DNA from: Paenimyroides marinum
GTDB taxonomy: Bacteria > Bacteroidota > Bacteroidia > Flavobacteriales > Flavobacteriaceae
Reading direction: 5' to 3'
Assembly: GCF_900108395.1 (NCBI RefSeq)
Contig: NZ_FNXE01000005.1
Coordinates: 47,058 to 111,057 of the forward strand
DNA: 64,000 nucleotides
The notes under the pieces: model-generated
Database searches by the model: none
The model's input: the letters and a program-made list of their open reading frames with translations, nothing else
What the model was told of the DNA's origin: nothing
Translations under genes and position numbers: made by a program
Shown: positions 23,525 to 32,356 of the stretch, in pieces
Layout of the letters: each line of letters begins with the position of its first letter
Numbering within the stretch: the stretch's first letter is position 1

Positions 23525-23534
23525 TTATCTTTGC
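23525..23534 (+). other. Probable ICE attachment core overlapping the aquaporin promoter
   Basis: TTATCTTTGC differs at one base from the CTnDOT att core GTANNTTTGC and lies between int and the first chromosomal gene, where composition shifts. TATCTTTG at 23526-23533 is also a consensus -7 box for the aquaporin gene. The partner copy would be at the other ICE end, outside the window. Confidence 0.55.
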
Positions 23535-23613
23535 ATTTTAATAATCTTTTTTAAAAAAAAAAAATGATTATTTAATTTTTTTGTTAACTTTAACATAAAT
23601 ATAAAAAATAAAG

Positions 23614-24321
23614 TTGATGAAAAAATTATTTGCAGAATTTTTCGGAACCTTTTGGTTGGTTTTCGGAGGATGTGGAGCCGCTGTATTTGCAGCAGGAGTT
23701 CCAGAAATCGGGATTGGTTTAGCCGGTGTGTCATTGGCATTTGGTTTAACTGTTTTAACAATGGCTTATGCCGTGGGGCATATTTCGGGTGGTCATTTTA
23801 ATCCGGCGGTTAGTTTTGGTTTATTGGCAGGAAGCAGATTTCCAGCAAAAGATTTAGTTCCGTATATCATTGCACAAGTGCTTGGCGCTACTGCGGCGGC
23901 AGGTTGTTTGTATTTAATTTTAAACGGAGCCGGAGCTTTTTCTACAGAAGGGGCAGGAGCCTTTGCAACCAACTTTTACGAAATGGAAGGATACGCAGGT
24001 AGAAGCTATAGTATGGGTGCTGCTTTTTTAGCTGAATTCCTTCTAACAGCTTTTTTTCTGATTATTATTATGGGAGCAACGGATAAATGGGCAAATGGTA
24101 AATTCGCAGGTGTTGCCATTGGTTTGGCACTAACGCTGATTCATTTAATTTCAATTCCTGTTACCAATACATCGGTAAATCCGGCACGTTCTACTTCACA
24201 GGCACTTTTTGTACAAGGAGAAGCGTTAACACAATTATGGTTGTTTTGGTTGGCACCTATTGCAGGAGCTATTGTGGGCGGATTGATTTATAAGTTTTTA
24301 TTACAAAAAGAAGAAGCCTAA
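23614..24321 (+). CDS. aqpZ: Aquaporin Z-type water channel
   Basis: A 235-residue major intrinsic protein with six membrane helices. Both pore motifs are intact: HFNPAVSFG (first NPA, about residue 63) and [13 protein letters not shown] (second NPA, about 189), the latter with the selectivity-filter Arg. Short loops and ARS after NPA fit a water-selective AqpZ rather than a glycerol facilitator. It is the first chromosomal gene beside the ICE. The leader holds a hairpin-forming A/T tract (AATAATC / GATTATT). A terminator follows. Confidence 0.92.
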   Translation: MMKKLFAEFFGTFWLVFGGCGAAVFAAGVPEIGIGLAGVSLAFGLTVLTMAYAVGHISGGHFNPAVSFGLLAGSRFPAKDLVPYIIAQVLGATAAAGCLYLILNGAGAFSTEGAGAFATNFYEMEGYAGRSYSMGAAFLAEFLLTAFFLIIIMGATDKWANGKFAGVAIGLALTLIHLISIPVTNTSVNPARSTSQALFVQGEALTQLWLFWLAPIAGAIVGGLIYKFLLQKEEA

Positions 24322-24342
24322 TTTTCTTTAATATTTTAAATT

Positions 24343-24374
24343 AAAGCTGTCTGATTTCCAGACAGCTTTTTGTT
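24343..24374 (+). terminator. Terminator of aqpZ
   Basis: An 11-base stem AAAGCTGTCTG / CAGACAGCTTT with a T-rich tail lies just after aqpZ. Confidence 0.9.
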
Positions 24375-24408
24375 TTATAATAGTTTATTTATTTTATACC
24401 AATTATAT

Positions 24409-24416
24409 TAACTTTG
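24409..24416 (+). promoter_or_regulatory. Promoter -7 box of yicC-gmk-nadD
   Basis: TAACTTTG matches TAnnTTTG, 20 bases before the yicC ATG. Confidence 0.6.
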
Positions 24417-24436
24417 CAGCTTACATTTCATTATTT

Positions 24437-25297
24437 ATGATTTATTCAATGACAGGTTTTGGCAAAGCATCGGTGCAGTTGCCATTAAAAAAAATTACGG
24501 TAGAAATTAAATCGCTTAATTCTAAAAATTTAGATTTAAGTGTGCGTTTGCCACAAGGATACAAAGAAAAAGAACTTGAAGTCCGCAATGTTATGGCACA
24601 ACAGTTAGAACGAGGAAAAGTAGAATGTTCTGTATATGTTGAGGTTACCGGCGAGGAAACATCGGCAACGTTGAACGCACCTATTGTGAAAGCGTATATT
24701 GCACAAATGCGGAACATTATTCCCGATGCCGATCCTACAGAATTAATGAAAATGGCTGTTCGCATGCCCGATGCATTAAAAGTAGAACGTTGCGAAGTAG
24801 ATGAGGAAGAATGGAACGAAATTGTAAAAGTTTTAAATCAGGCGGTTAAAAACATCAATGAATTCCGTAAGCAGGAAGGAGAAAAGTTAGGGAATGATTT
24901 TACAGAGCGTATCAACAACATAAGAAGTTATATGAAAGAAATAACAACTTATGAAAATGACCGTATTGTAACCGTAAAAGAACGTTTACAGCAAAACCTG
25001 AAAGAGTTAGAGGTAACAATCGATGAAAGTCGTTATGCGCAGGAAGTAGTCTATTATATCGAAAAATTAGACATCAACGAAGAAAAAGTGCGGCTAACCA
25101 ATCATCTAGATTATTTTATAGAAACCATGGATGCCCACGAACAAAGCGGCAGAAAATTAGGTTTTATTGCACAAGAAATGGGTCGTGAGATCAATACCAT
25201 GGGGTCTAAATCAAATCATTCCGAAATGCAGAAACTGGTAGTGAAGATGAAAGATGAACTGGAAAAAATTAAAGAACAGGTTTTAAACATTCTGTAA
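24437..25297 (+). CDS. yicC: YicC-family endoribonuclease
   Basis: A 286-residue YicC/YloC protein. It starts MIYSMTGFGKAS, the family hallmark, followed by TVEIKSLNSKNLDLSVRLP. It ends with the DUF1732 domain carrying ETMDAHEQSGRKLGFIAQEM and GREINTMGSKS. Members are endoribonucleases involved in RNA turnover. It heads a tight operon with gmk (15-base gap) and nadD, an arrangement common in Bacteroidota. Confidence 0.93.
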   Translation: MIYSMTGFGKASVQLPLKKITVEIKSLNSKNLDLSVRLPQGYKEKELEVRNVMAQQLERGKVECSVYVEVTGEETSATLNAPIVKAYIAQMRNIIPDADPTELMKMAVRMPDALKVERCEVDEEEWNEIVKVLNQAVKNINEFRKQEGEKLGNDFTERINNIRSYMKEITTYENDRIVTVKERLQQNLKELEVTIDESRYAQEVVYYIEKLDINEEKVRLTNHLDYFIETMDAHEQSGRKLGFIAQEMGREINTMGSKSNHSEMQKLVVKMKDELEKIKEQVLNIL

Positions 25298-25312
25298 TCA
25301 CAACAAACAAAA

Positions 25313-25891
25313 ATGACAACACAACAAGGAAAATTGATTGTTTTTTCGGCACCGTCTGGTTCGGGCAAAACAACAATTGTAAAACATTTGCTTACCCAGC
25401 CACAATTGCATTTAGATTTTTCTATATCGGCAACATCAAGATATATGCGAAACGGAGAAATCAACGGCAAAGATTATTATTTTATTTCGGCTGAAGAATT
25501 TCAAAAAAAAATAGCAGAAAATGCTTTTTTGGAATATGAAGAGGTTTATAAAGACAATTATTACGGAACGTTAAAAACCGAAATTGAACGCATTTGGGAA
25601 GAAGGCAAACACGTAATTTTTGATATTGATGTGGTGGGCGGATTGAATATTAAAAGCCAATATCCGGAACAAACGTTGGCAGTATTTGTCAGTCCGCCAT
25701 CAGTTGAAGAATTGGAGCGGAGATTAAAATGCCGCCAGACAGAAAGCGATGAAAAAATTGCGATGCGTTTAGAGAAAGCTGAACGAGAGATTTCGCGTGC
25801 ACCCGAATTTGATGTCATTTTAGAAAACCACGATTTAGAAACGGCTAAAAGAGAAGCCTGTCTTTTGGTTTCAAACTTTTTAAATAACTAA
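25313..25891 (+). CDS. gmk: Guanylate kinase
   Basis: A 192-residue enzyme that phosphorylates GMP to GDP with ATP. The P-loop is FSAPSGSGKTTIV (about residues 10-22). The GMP-binding region SATSRYMRNGEINGKDYYF and the segment EYEEVYKDNYYGT are canonical. Full length; three bases separate it from nadD, so it belongs to the yicC-gmk-nadD operon. Confidence 0.96.
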   Translation: MTTQQGKLIVFSAPSGSGKTTIVKHLLTQPQLHLDFSISATSRYMRNGEINGKDYYFISAEEFQKKIAENAFLEYEEVYKDNYYGTLKTEIERIWEEGKHVIFDIDVVGGLNIKSQYPEQTLAVFVSPPSVEELERRLKCRQTESDEKIAMRLEKAEREISRAPEFDVILENHDLETAKREACLLVSNFLNN

Positions 25892-25894
25892 CAA

Positions 25895-26476
25895 ATGAAG
25901 GTAGGGCTGTATTTTGGAACATTCAATCCAATACACATAGGACATTTAATCATTGCCAATCACATAGTTGAAAACAGCAATTTAGATCAGGTGTGGATGG
26001 TTGTTACACCTCACAATCCCTTAAAAAAGAAAACAGGTTTATTAGAAGATTATCATCGCTTACAAATGGTTCATTTAGCAACCGAAGGTTATGATAAAAT
26101 AATGCCCAGCGATATTGAATTTAAACTGCAGCAGCCTAATTATACCGTAAATACGTTGGCACATCTGCACGAAAAATTCCCTAAACATACTTTTTCACTG
26201 ATAATGGGTGAAGATAATCTGAAGTCATTAAAAAAATGGAAAAACTACGAAGTAATTGTCAAAGATTATGATTTGTATGTATATCCCAGAATTTCAACAG
26301 ATGTAATTCCGCAGGAATTTGTAAACCATCCAAACATCCACAAAATTACGGCACCTATTATTGAACTGTCATCAACTTTTATAAGAAACAGCATCAAAGA
26401 TAAAAAGAACATCCGCCCCATGTTAGACACAAAGGTTTGGGAATATATTGATCATAATTTGTTTTATAGAAAGTAA
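25895..26476 (+). CDS. nadD: Nicotinate-nucleotide adenylyltransferase
   Basis: A 193-residue nucleotidyltransferase that adenylates nicotinate mononucleotide in NAD synthesis. It shows the signature YFGTFNPIHIGHLIIA (about residues 6-21), MGEDNLKSLKKWKNY, and the C-terminal ELSSTFIRNSIK (the ISSTxIR motif). It is the last gene of the operon and is followed by a strong bidirectional terminator. Confidence 0.95.
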   Translation: MKVGLYFGTFNPIHIGHLIIANHIVENSNLDQVWMVVTPHNPLKKKTGLLEDYHRLQMVHLATEGYDKIMPSDIEFKLQQPNYTVNTLAHLHEKFPKHTFSLIMGEDNLKSLKKWKNYEVIVKDYDLYVYPRISTDVIPQEFVNHPNIHKITAPIIELSSTFIRNSIKDKKNIRPMLDTKVWEYIDHNLFYRK

Positions 26477-26502
26477 ACATAGAGCAATAAAAAGATTCTT
26501 TA

Positions 26503-26539
26503 AAAACACCACCCGATACGAAATATCGGGTGGTGTTTT
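26503..26539. terminator. Bidirectional terminator between nadD and the FAD protein gene
   Basis: A 15-base stem CACCACCCGATA / TATCGGGTGGTG flanked by A and T runs serves both convergent transcripts. Confidence 0.9.
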
Positions 26540-26558
26540 AGTATTTAATCACGTAGTT

Positions 26559-27176
26559 TTAGTTCTTTACCCTAACACTATCATGTGCGTGTGTTTCAAT
26601 ACCGTTGTTCCATAAAGTTAAAATATCTGTAGCTACTGCAGCACCACTTCCGGCGGCAATTGCCAACTGACTGCGGTGACCTGCCAATGTTCCGGCCACA
26701 TAAATATTTTTTGTAACCAAATGGTCGTTGTTTTCTAACTGAATGCGGTTTTTTTGGGGGAGTGATTTTTTATGTGGAATTACGTAAGGCTGCAAACATC
26801 CATCAATTGTAAACGGATTGCTTGAGTTTACAGCAATTACAGCAATCTTGGTTTCGTAAATGTTTTGGGTAGTGGTTACTAAAAAATAATCGGCTTCTTT
26901 AACAACAGACAGCACGCGCTCATTTACAATTTGCGTAATATGTGGGTATTGTGTTTTTAAATCGGTTGCTGTTTGGTTTAATAAATCGGCACCTAAAGTT
27001 CCCGGGGCAATTCCGTAGGCGTTATTAAAGAGAGCATCTTGTAGCATAGATGTCTTTTGGTGCAGAATAATTCCTATGTTTTTATCGGCTACAAAAGGTT
27101 TTTCTTTAGCAGAACCTAATACCAAGGCACATGAAACGCCCGACACGCCACCGCCAATTATTAAACAATCAAACAT
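26559..27176 (-). CDS. Short FAD-dependent oxidoreductase, thioredoxin reductase-like
   Basis: A 205-residue protein with the FAD-binding Rossmann motif CLIIGGGVSGVSCALVLG at the N-terminus. The C-terminal flavin segment NIYVAGTLAGHRSQLAIAAG is like thioredoxin reductase family members. It lacks the inserted NAD(P)H domain and the CxxC pair, so it cannot be a normal thioredoxin reductase. A single-domain flavin enzyme or redox sensor is possible. Its start touches the stop of the 65-residue membrane protein gene, so the two are coupled. Confidence 0.7.
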   Translation of the reverse strand: MFDCLIIGGGVSGVSCALVLGSAKEKPFVADKNIGIILHQKTSMLQDALFNNAYGIAPGTLGADLLNQTATDLKTQYPHITQIVNERVLSVVKEADYFLVTTTQNIYETKIAVIAVNSSNPFTIDGCLQPYVIPHKKSLPQKNRIQLENNDHLVTKNIYVAGTLAGHRSQLAIAAGSGAAVATDILTLWNNGIETHAHDSVRVKN

Positions 27177-27373
27177 TACTCTTTGTTTTTGTTGTCTATT
27201 GCTTTAGAAGTATTAAAAATAAGTAATAAAATCACTGCACATAAAACAGCAAAAATACAAATTAGGGCAACAACGCTTTCGCCCTGAAATAAATTGTTAA
27301 AATCTAATTTTGTAATGTTTAATACAATCAAAGCAATAGCAATGGCTATAACTATGTATGTAACGTATTTCAT
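27176..27373 (-). CDS. Small two-helix membrane protein
   Basis: A 65-residue protein with two hydrophobic helices (about 3-22 and 32-55), a short polar loop and a Lys/Asn-rich tail. It shares one base with the start of the FAD protein gene, suggesting a functional pair. No family is recognised. Confidence 0.65.
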   Translation of the reverse strand: MKYVTYIVIAIAIALIVLNITKLDFNNLFQGESVVALICIFAVLCAVILLLIFNTSKAIDNKNKE

Positions 27374-27419
27374 TATTGATTTATTTTGTTGATAGGGAAC
27401 GAAAGTACAAAATATTTAA

Positions 27420-27995
27420 TTAGTTAAACAAGCCTTTAACATTAGCGGCGAATAATTTAACAGCGATAGCTAAAAGCACCACGCCAAAAACTTTGCGGAT
27501 AACACCTAAGCCATTTGAGCCAATTAAACGTTCTATAGTCCCTGAAAGTTTTAAAACCACATACACTACGATAATGTTCAGAATGATTGCGAAAACAATA
27601 TTTATGGTTTGATACTCAGCACGCAATGCTAAAATGGTTGTCATAATACCCGGCCCGGCAATCAAAGGAAATGCCAATGGAACAATAGAGGCTGTTTTAG
27701 GCTCTTCATCGCGATACAGGCTAATGCCCAAAATCATTTCTAATGCTAAAAAGAAAAGTACAAAAGCACCTGCCACGGCAAAAGAATTGACATCGATACC
27801 AATTAAATTTAAAATACGTTCACCCACAAATAAAAAAGCAATCATGATACAAGCGGCTACAATGGATGCTTTTTCTGACTGAATTTTTCCAACTCTTGAT
27901 CGTAAATCAACAATAATAGGGATCGATCCCAAAATATCAATAACGGCAAACAAAATCATACCGGCTGTAAATATTTCTCTAAAATCAATTTCCAT
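27420..27995 (-). CDS. MarC-family integral membrane protein
   Basis: A 191-residue polytopic protein of the MarC family with six hydrophobic segments. Conserved motifs are DILGSIPIIVDLRS near the N-terminus and VPLAFPLIAGPGIMTTIL in the middle. MarC proteins are inner-membrane proteins of uncertain function; the older link to multidrug resistance was not upheld. It has its own start on the minus strand, divergent from the DUF3109 gene. Confidence 0.88.
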   Translation of the reverse strand: MEIDFREIFTAGMILFAVIDILGSIPIIVDLRSRVGKIQSEKASIVAACIMIAFLFVGERILNLIGIDVNSFAVAGAFVLFFLALEMILGISLYRDEEPKTASIVPLAFPLIAGPGIMTTILALRAEYQTINIVFAIILNIIVVYVVLKLSGTIERLIGSNGLGVIRKVFGVVLLAIAVKLFAANVKGLFN

Positions 27996-28104
27996 TGCGT
28001 CTTATATTTTTTGCAAAGGTATTTATAATCAGATAAAAATTAAGAAAAAAACAGCCGTTTATTTTTTAGTTTTTTAAGATTACTCATAAACTACTAAATA
28101 ATTG

Positions 28105-28112
28105 TAACTTTG
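28105..28112 (+). promoter_or_regulatory. Promoter -7 box of the DUF3109 gene
   Basis: TAACTTTG matches TAnnTTTG, 21 bases before the ATG at 28134. Confidence 0.55.
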
Positions 28113-28133
28113 CAGCTGTAAATGAATTGATGT

Positions 28134-28718
28134 ATGTTTCAGATTGGAAAAACAATTGTTTCAGATGATGTTCTTGAAAAAGAATTTGTTTGTAACCTGA
28201 CAGCCTGTAAAGGACAATGTTGTATAGACGGAGATGCCGGCGCGCCTTTAGATAAAGACGAAACTGCTATTTTAGAAGAGATTTACCCTAAAATTAAATC
28301 GTATTTACGTGCCGAAGGAATTGATGCCATTGAGCAACAAGGTACCTGGGTGGTTGGTGAAGACGGAGATTTTGAAACACCTTTAATCAACAATAAAGAA
28401 TGTGCCTATGTTATTTTTGACGGCGACACGGCTTTGTGCGGTATAGAACAAGCATATAACGAAGGATTGATTAAATGGAAAAAACCTGTTTCGTGTCATT
28501 TATATCCCATCCGCATAAAAGAATATTCGCAATTTTCAGCGGTAAACTATAACCGTTGGCATATTTGTGACGATGCCTGTGTGTTGGGAAAAGAATTAGA
28601 GGTACCTGTTTACAAGTTTTTAAAAGAACCTTTAATCCGCAAATACGGCGAAGATTGGTACACAGAATTAGAGAACGTGGCTGCCGAATGGCAAAAGCAA
28701 TCACTTAATAAAAAGTAA
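28134..28718 (+). CDS. DUF3109 Cys-rich protein
   Basis: A 194-residue DUF3109 protein. Conserved Cys clusters are visible: [20 protein letters not shown] (about residues 22-41), [26 protein letters not shown] and [11 protein letters not shown]. The pattern resembles zinc- or iron-sulfur-binding CxxxCxxCC proteins, and the fold is related to the YkgJ family. The function is unknown. It overlaps the convergent protease-like gene by 18 bases. Confidence 0.88.
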   Translation: MFQIGKTIVSDDVLEKEFVCNLTACKGQCCIDGDAGAPLDKDETAILEEIYPKIKSYLRAEGIDAIEQQGTWVVGEDGDFETPLINNKECAYVIFDGDTALCGIEQAYNEGLIKWKKPVSCHLYPIRIKEYSQFSAVNYNRWHICDDACVLGKELEVPVYKFLKEPLIRKYGEDWYTELENVAAEWQKQSLNKK

Positions 28719-29138
28719 TTGTAACGGATAATTAATAATGGCATGATGGCTTTTTAACAAATCACTGCCAATAATTCCGTGGACTTTTGGTAAATCATAT
28801 TCGTTCAACGCAATGTTTACATGCGTTAAATCAAGCAGAATAATGTCAATGCCGTTCTTTTTCCATTTGCCTAACTGAATGTTGTTGTTTACAGAAATTT
28901 CAGCGTGCATTCCATTGGCACCGGCACCAGACGCTTTGGCTTTATGTGCTTTTGAAAGCAAATTAAAAAAAGTTTGTTCGGAACTGTCGATACAAGTGTT
29001 TGATGCACCGGTATCAATCAAAAACAATCCTTTTACGCGGTTGATTTTTGCCTGAACAAACAAATGGTTCGATTTGCGGATGCGAAACGGAATGCTGAAA
29101 TAATCTTGCTGTTCTAAAACAGTTACAATATCGTTCAT
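28701..29138 (-). CDS. Retropepsin-like aspartic protease domain protein
   Basis: A 145-residue single-domain protein with the aspartic-protease motif [14 protein letters not shown] and a second strand [18 protein letters not shown], as in clan AA retropepsin-like proteins. One domain means an active enzyme would need to dimerise. I start at the ATG at 29138, since the upstream in-frame stretch does not look like family sequence. No signal peptide is seen, so it should be cytoplasmic. It converges on the DUF3109 gene. Confidence 0.8.
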   Translation of the reverse strand: MNDIVTVLEQQDYFSIPFRIRKSNHLFVQAKINRVKGLFLIDTGASNTCIDSSEQTFFNLLSKAHKAKASGAGANGMHAEISVNNNIQLGKWKKNGIDIILLDLTHVNIALNEYDLPKVHGIIGSDLLKSHHAIINYPLQLLFIK

Positions 29139-29300
29139 TAATTTTTTAAAAATTTGGTACGCAACAAAAATAGGTAATTGATATAATTTAACCACATAGA
29201 ATGTGTCTAAAAACATTGAAGATAAAGTTTCCGTAGTTTTGCTATGAAGAAATAAAAATCTATGTGTTCTTTGTGGTAAAAACAAAAGCTAAAAAACAAA

Positions 29301-30071
29301 ATGATTTTAATTGATACGCATACCCATTTGTATAGCGAAGAATTTCAAAACGACCGGTCAGAAATGATGCAGCGTGCACTGGCAGCTAATGTTCAGCATT
29401 TTTTTGTTCCGGCAATTGATTCTTCTTATTTTGAAGGGATGCAGCACATACAACAACACTATCCGCAAAATGTTCATTTAATGATGGGATTGCATCCTTG
29501 TTATGTAAAACCAGATACTTTTGAACAGGAATTGGCTTTTGTTGAACAAGAATTAAACAAGGGAACTTACGTTGCCGTGGGCGAAATCGGGGTGGATCTA
29601 TATTGGGATAAATCTACTTTAAAAATTCAGCAACAGGCATTTCAAACGCAGATACAATGGGCAAAAAAACGGGGATTACCTATTAATATCCATTGCCGCG
29701 AAGCTTTTGATGAGGTTTTTGAAGTATTGGAACAGGAAAAAAGCGATGAGTTATTCGGGATTTTTCACTGTTTTACCGGTGATTTTGCACAGGCTCAGCA
29801 CGCCATTGATCTGAATCTGCATTTGGGAATTGGCGGAGTAGCCACTTTTAAAAACGGAAAAATTGATCAGTTCTTAAATCAAATTCCGTTAAACCACATT
29901 GTTTTAGAAACCGATGCGCCTTATTTGGCACCGGTTCCGCATCGTGGCAAACGCAACGAAAGCAGTTATTTGGCACTGGTGGCTCAGAAACTGGCAGCTA
30001 TCTATAATTTGCCGGTAACCGAAATTGCAGCACAAACAACAAAAAATGCATTAAATATTTTTAAATTGTAA
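29301..30071 (+). CDS. TatD-family hydrolase
   Basis: A 256-residue TIM-barrel metal-dependent hydrolase. The metal site is visible: IDTHTHLYSEEF (HxH), GEIGVDLYWD (Glu), INIHCREAFDE (His), FHCFTGDF (His) and LETDAPYLAPVPHRGKRNES (Asp and the family signature). TatD enzymes act as DNases and may help in DNA repair or quality control. It is followed by an acyltransferase gene with its own promoter. Confidence 0.92.
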   Translation: MILIDTHTHLYSEEFQNDRSEMMQRALAANVQHFFVPAIDSSYFEGMQHIQQHYPQNVHLMMGLHPCYVKPDTFEQELAFVEQELNKGTYVAVGEIGVDLYWDKSTLKIQQQAFQTQIQWAKKRGLPINIHCREAFDEVFEVLEQEKSDELFGIFHCFTGDFAQAQHAIDLNLHLGIGGVATFKNGKIDQFLNQIPLNHIVLETDAPYLAPVPHRGKRNESSYLALVAQKLAAIYNLPVTEIAAQTTKNALNIFKL

Positions 30072-30079
30072 ATTGGAAG

Positions 30080-30087
30080 TATCTTTG
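30080..30087 (+). promoter_or_regulatory. Promoter -7 box of the acyltransferase gene
   Basis: TATCTTTG, 24 bases before the ATG at 30112. It argues against starting at the upstream in-frame TTG at 30073. Confidence 0.55.
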
Positions 30088-30111
30088 TTTCAGTTACGAA
30101 AATATCAAACT

Positions 30112-31245
30112 ATGTCTAAATTCGATTCGATACGTTTTTACCATGACGAAGAAGTGCCCGGAATACTTCAGAATATCGCACATCATCCAATGGTAAAATC
30201 GTTGATAGAGTACACGTTTCCAGAATATTCCAACGAACAGGTTGCACAACTTGTAAACAGCATACAAAGCATTCGTGATTTTCAATCAAAAATCATTTAT
30301 CACACCTTACAGCGTGTTTTGGAAAATTCATCTGAAGGACTAACCAGCTCAGGATTTGATAAATTAGATGACAACACCTCTTACTTGTTTATCTCAAACC
30401 ACCGCGATATTTTATTAGACACCAGTTTTTTAAACGTTTTGCTGATGGAACACGGCAAAATAATGACGGGTTCGGCGGTAGGCGATAATCTGGTACAGAA
30501 ACAATTGTTTATGGATTTGGCGAAACTAAACCGTAACTTTATTGTAAAACGCGGACTTTCGCCTCGTGAATTGTTAGATAGCAGCAAGTTGTTGTCTGAA
30601 TATATGTGTTATTTATTGAAAGAAGAAAACCGTTCGGTTTGGATTGCACAGCGCGAAGGACGTACGAAAGACGGTAACGATGCTACCCATCAGGGGGTAT
30701 TGAAAATGATTGGAATGGCTTGCGATGAAGCGTCAATGATGGATTATTTTAAGAAACTGCGTATTGTTCCGGTTAGTATTTCTTATGAATACGACCCAAC
30801 AGATAAATTGAAAATGCCACAGTTAATGGCAAAGCTTTCAGATGAATTATACATTAAAGACAAAAATGAAGATTTCTTGAATCTAATGAGTGGGGTTGTT
30901 GGTCAAAAAAAGCGTATTCACTTGCATATTGGCAATGTTTTAGACACAGAACTTGATGAGATTAAAAACGAAACATCAAATGTTAATAAGCAGATACAAC
31001 TGTTGGCAAAAGTAATCGACGCACAAATTGTGGGTAATTACAAACTGTGGCCAACCAATTATATTGCTTATGATTTACTGAACAATACCGATCGTTTCAG
31101 AACAGAATATTCCGATAAAGAAAAACAATTGTTTTTACGTCGTTTAGAACTTAAAGTAGATAAAAATAATGAAACAGTGGTTGAAACGTTTTTAGAAATG
31201 TACGCCAATCCTGTTGTAAACAAACTAAATCTGCAAAATGTATAA
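30112..31245 (+). CDS. Glycerolipid acyltransferase family protein (PlsC-like)
   Basis: A 377-residue soluble or peripheral protein. It has an acyltransferase-type block FISNHRDILLDTSFLNVLL (NHxD-like motif, about residues 93-111), then NRNFIVKRGLSPREL and SVWIAQREGRTKDG, like motif III/IV of PlsC-type enzymes. It is larger than PlsC and lacks clear membrane helices. In Flavobacteriia this family is usually named 1-acylglycerol-3-phosphate acyltransferase; the substrate is not proven. It overlaps the ansA start by 8 bases. Confidence 0.7.
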   Translation: MSKFDSIRFYHDEEVPGILQNIAHHPMVKSLIEYTFPEYSNEQVAQLVNSIQSIRDFQSKIIYHTLQRVLENSSEGLTSSGFDKLDDNTSYLFISNHRDILLDTSFLNVLLMEHGKIMTGSAVGDNLVQKQLFMDLAKLNRNFIVKRGLSPRELLDSSKLLSEYMCYLLKEENRSVWIAQREGRTKDGNDATHQGVLKMIGMACDEASMMDYFKKLRIVPVSISYEYDPTDKLKMPQLMAKLSDELYIKDKNEDFLNLMSGVVGQKKRIHLHIGNVLDTELDEIKNETSNVNKQIQLLAKVIDAQIVGNYKLWPTNYIAYDLLNNTDRFRTEYSDKEKQLFLRRLELKVDKNNETVVETFLEMYANPVVNKLNLQNV

Positions 31246-32269
31246 ACCTGCTATTCTTTTAATATATACGGGCGGCACCATTGGTATGGTTAAAGATTTT
31301 ACAACCGGTACCCTAAAAGCGTTCAATTTTGACCAGCTATTAGAACGCATTCCCGAATTACAGTTATTAGATTGCACCATTGACACGTATTCGTTCGATG
31401 ACCCTATTGATTCCTCCGATATGAATCCCGAGCATTGGATAACCATTGCAGAAGTCATCGAAAAAAATTACAATGATTTTGACGGATTTGTAGTATTGCA
31501 CGGATCCGATACCATGTCATATACTGCATCGGCATTGAGCTTTATGCTTAAAAACCTTTCAAAACCCGTTATTTTCACAGGTTCACAGTTACCCATTGGC
31601 GATTTGCGAACCGATGCCAAAGAAAACCTTATTACAGCAATACAAATTGCCGGATTGCAAGAAAATAATCAATCGGTAATTAAAGAAGTAGGCTTGTATT
31701 TTGAATACAAACTATACCGTGGCAACCGTACCACAAAAATTTCAGCCGAACATTTTAATGCGTTTACTTCGCCTAATTTACCACATTTGGCAGAATCGGG
31801 TGTGCATTTAAAAGTGAACGAACATTTGTTAGATGATTTTTATACCTCGAACCGGTTAGAAGTTCAGAAAGAATTAGATACCAATGTGTTTGTTTTGAAA
31901 ATATTTCCCGGAATCACCCAGAGTGTTTTAGAAGCGGTTTTAAACATTCCCGGTTTAAAGGGTGTTGTTATTGAAACCTTTGGATCAGGCAACGCACCCA
32001 CACAATTCTGGTTCATCAATACACTGCAAAAAGCCATAGACCGCGGTATAAAAATTGTAAATGTAACTCAGTGTTGGGGGGGCAGTGTGGACATGGGTAA
32101 ATACGAAACCGGAAGTGCTTTAAAGCAAATAGGTGTCATCTCAGGGTACGATATTACCACCGAAGCCGCCATTACAAAAATGATGATTTTACTGCCAAAG
32201 AATTTATCAACCGAAGAATTCTCTAAAGCTTTTCAAATAGCACTTTGTGGCGAATTGATAAAACAGTAA
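31238..32269 (+). CDS. ansA: Type I (cytoplasmic) L-asparaginase
   Basis: A 343-residue enzyme that hydrolyses asparagine to aspartate and ammonia. The first catalytic Thr lies in LIYTGGTIGMV (about residues 7-17). The second catalytic Thr and Asp are in VLHGSDTMSYTASALSFM. No signal peptide is present, so it is the cytoplasmic type I form. It overlaps the acyltransferase gene by 8 bases and ends at a terminator. Confidence 0.93.
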   Translation: MYKPAILLIYTGGTIGMVKDFTTGTLKAFNFDQLLERIPELQLLDCTIDTYSFDDPIDSSDMNPEHWITIAEVIEKNYNDFDGFVVLHGSDTMSYTASALSFMLKNLSKPVIFTGSQLPIGDLRTDAKENLITAIQIAGLQENNQSVIKEVGLYFEYKLYRGNRTTKISAEHFNAFTSPNLPHLAESGVHLKVNEHLLDDFYTSNRLEVQKELDTNVFVLKIFPGITQSVLEAVLNIPGLKGVVIETFGSGNAPTQFWFINTLQKAIDRGIKIVNVTQCWGGSVDMGKYETGSALKQIGVISGYDITTEAAITKMMILLPKNLSTEEFSKAFQIALCGELIKQ

Positions 32270-32296
32270 CGAATCTGAATCAGGTTCGTTTTTTTA
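32268..32296 (+). terminator. Terminator of ansA
   Basis: AACGAATCTG / CAGGTTCGTT, with one G-U pair, is followed by a T run directly at the ansA stop. Confidence 0.85.
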
Positions 32297-32356
32297 TGCT
32301 TTTTATAGAAATATTTTGTGTAAATTAACCGTTATCTATTTTAAATAGGAGTGATT

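Noticed and set aside
23535..23613. The poly-T/poly-A hairpin before aqpZ as a terminator or riboswitch
   Set aside because: It is only an A/T tract with a weak 7-base stem and no conserved aptamer-like structure.
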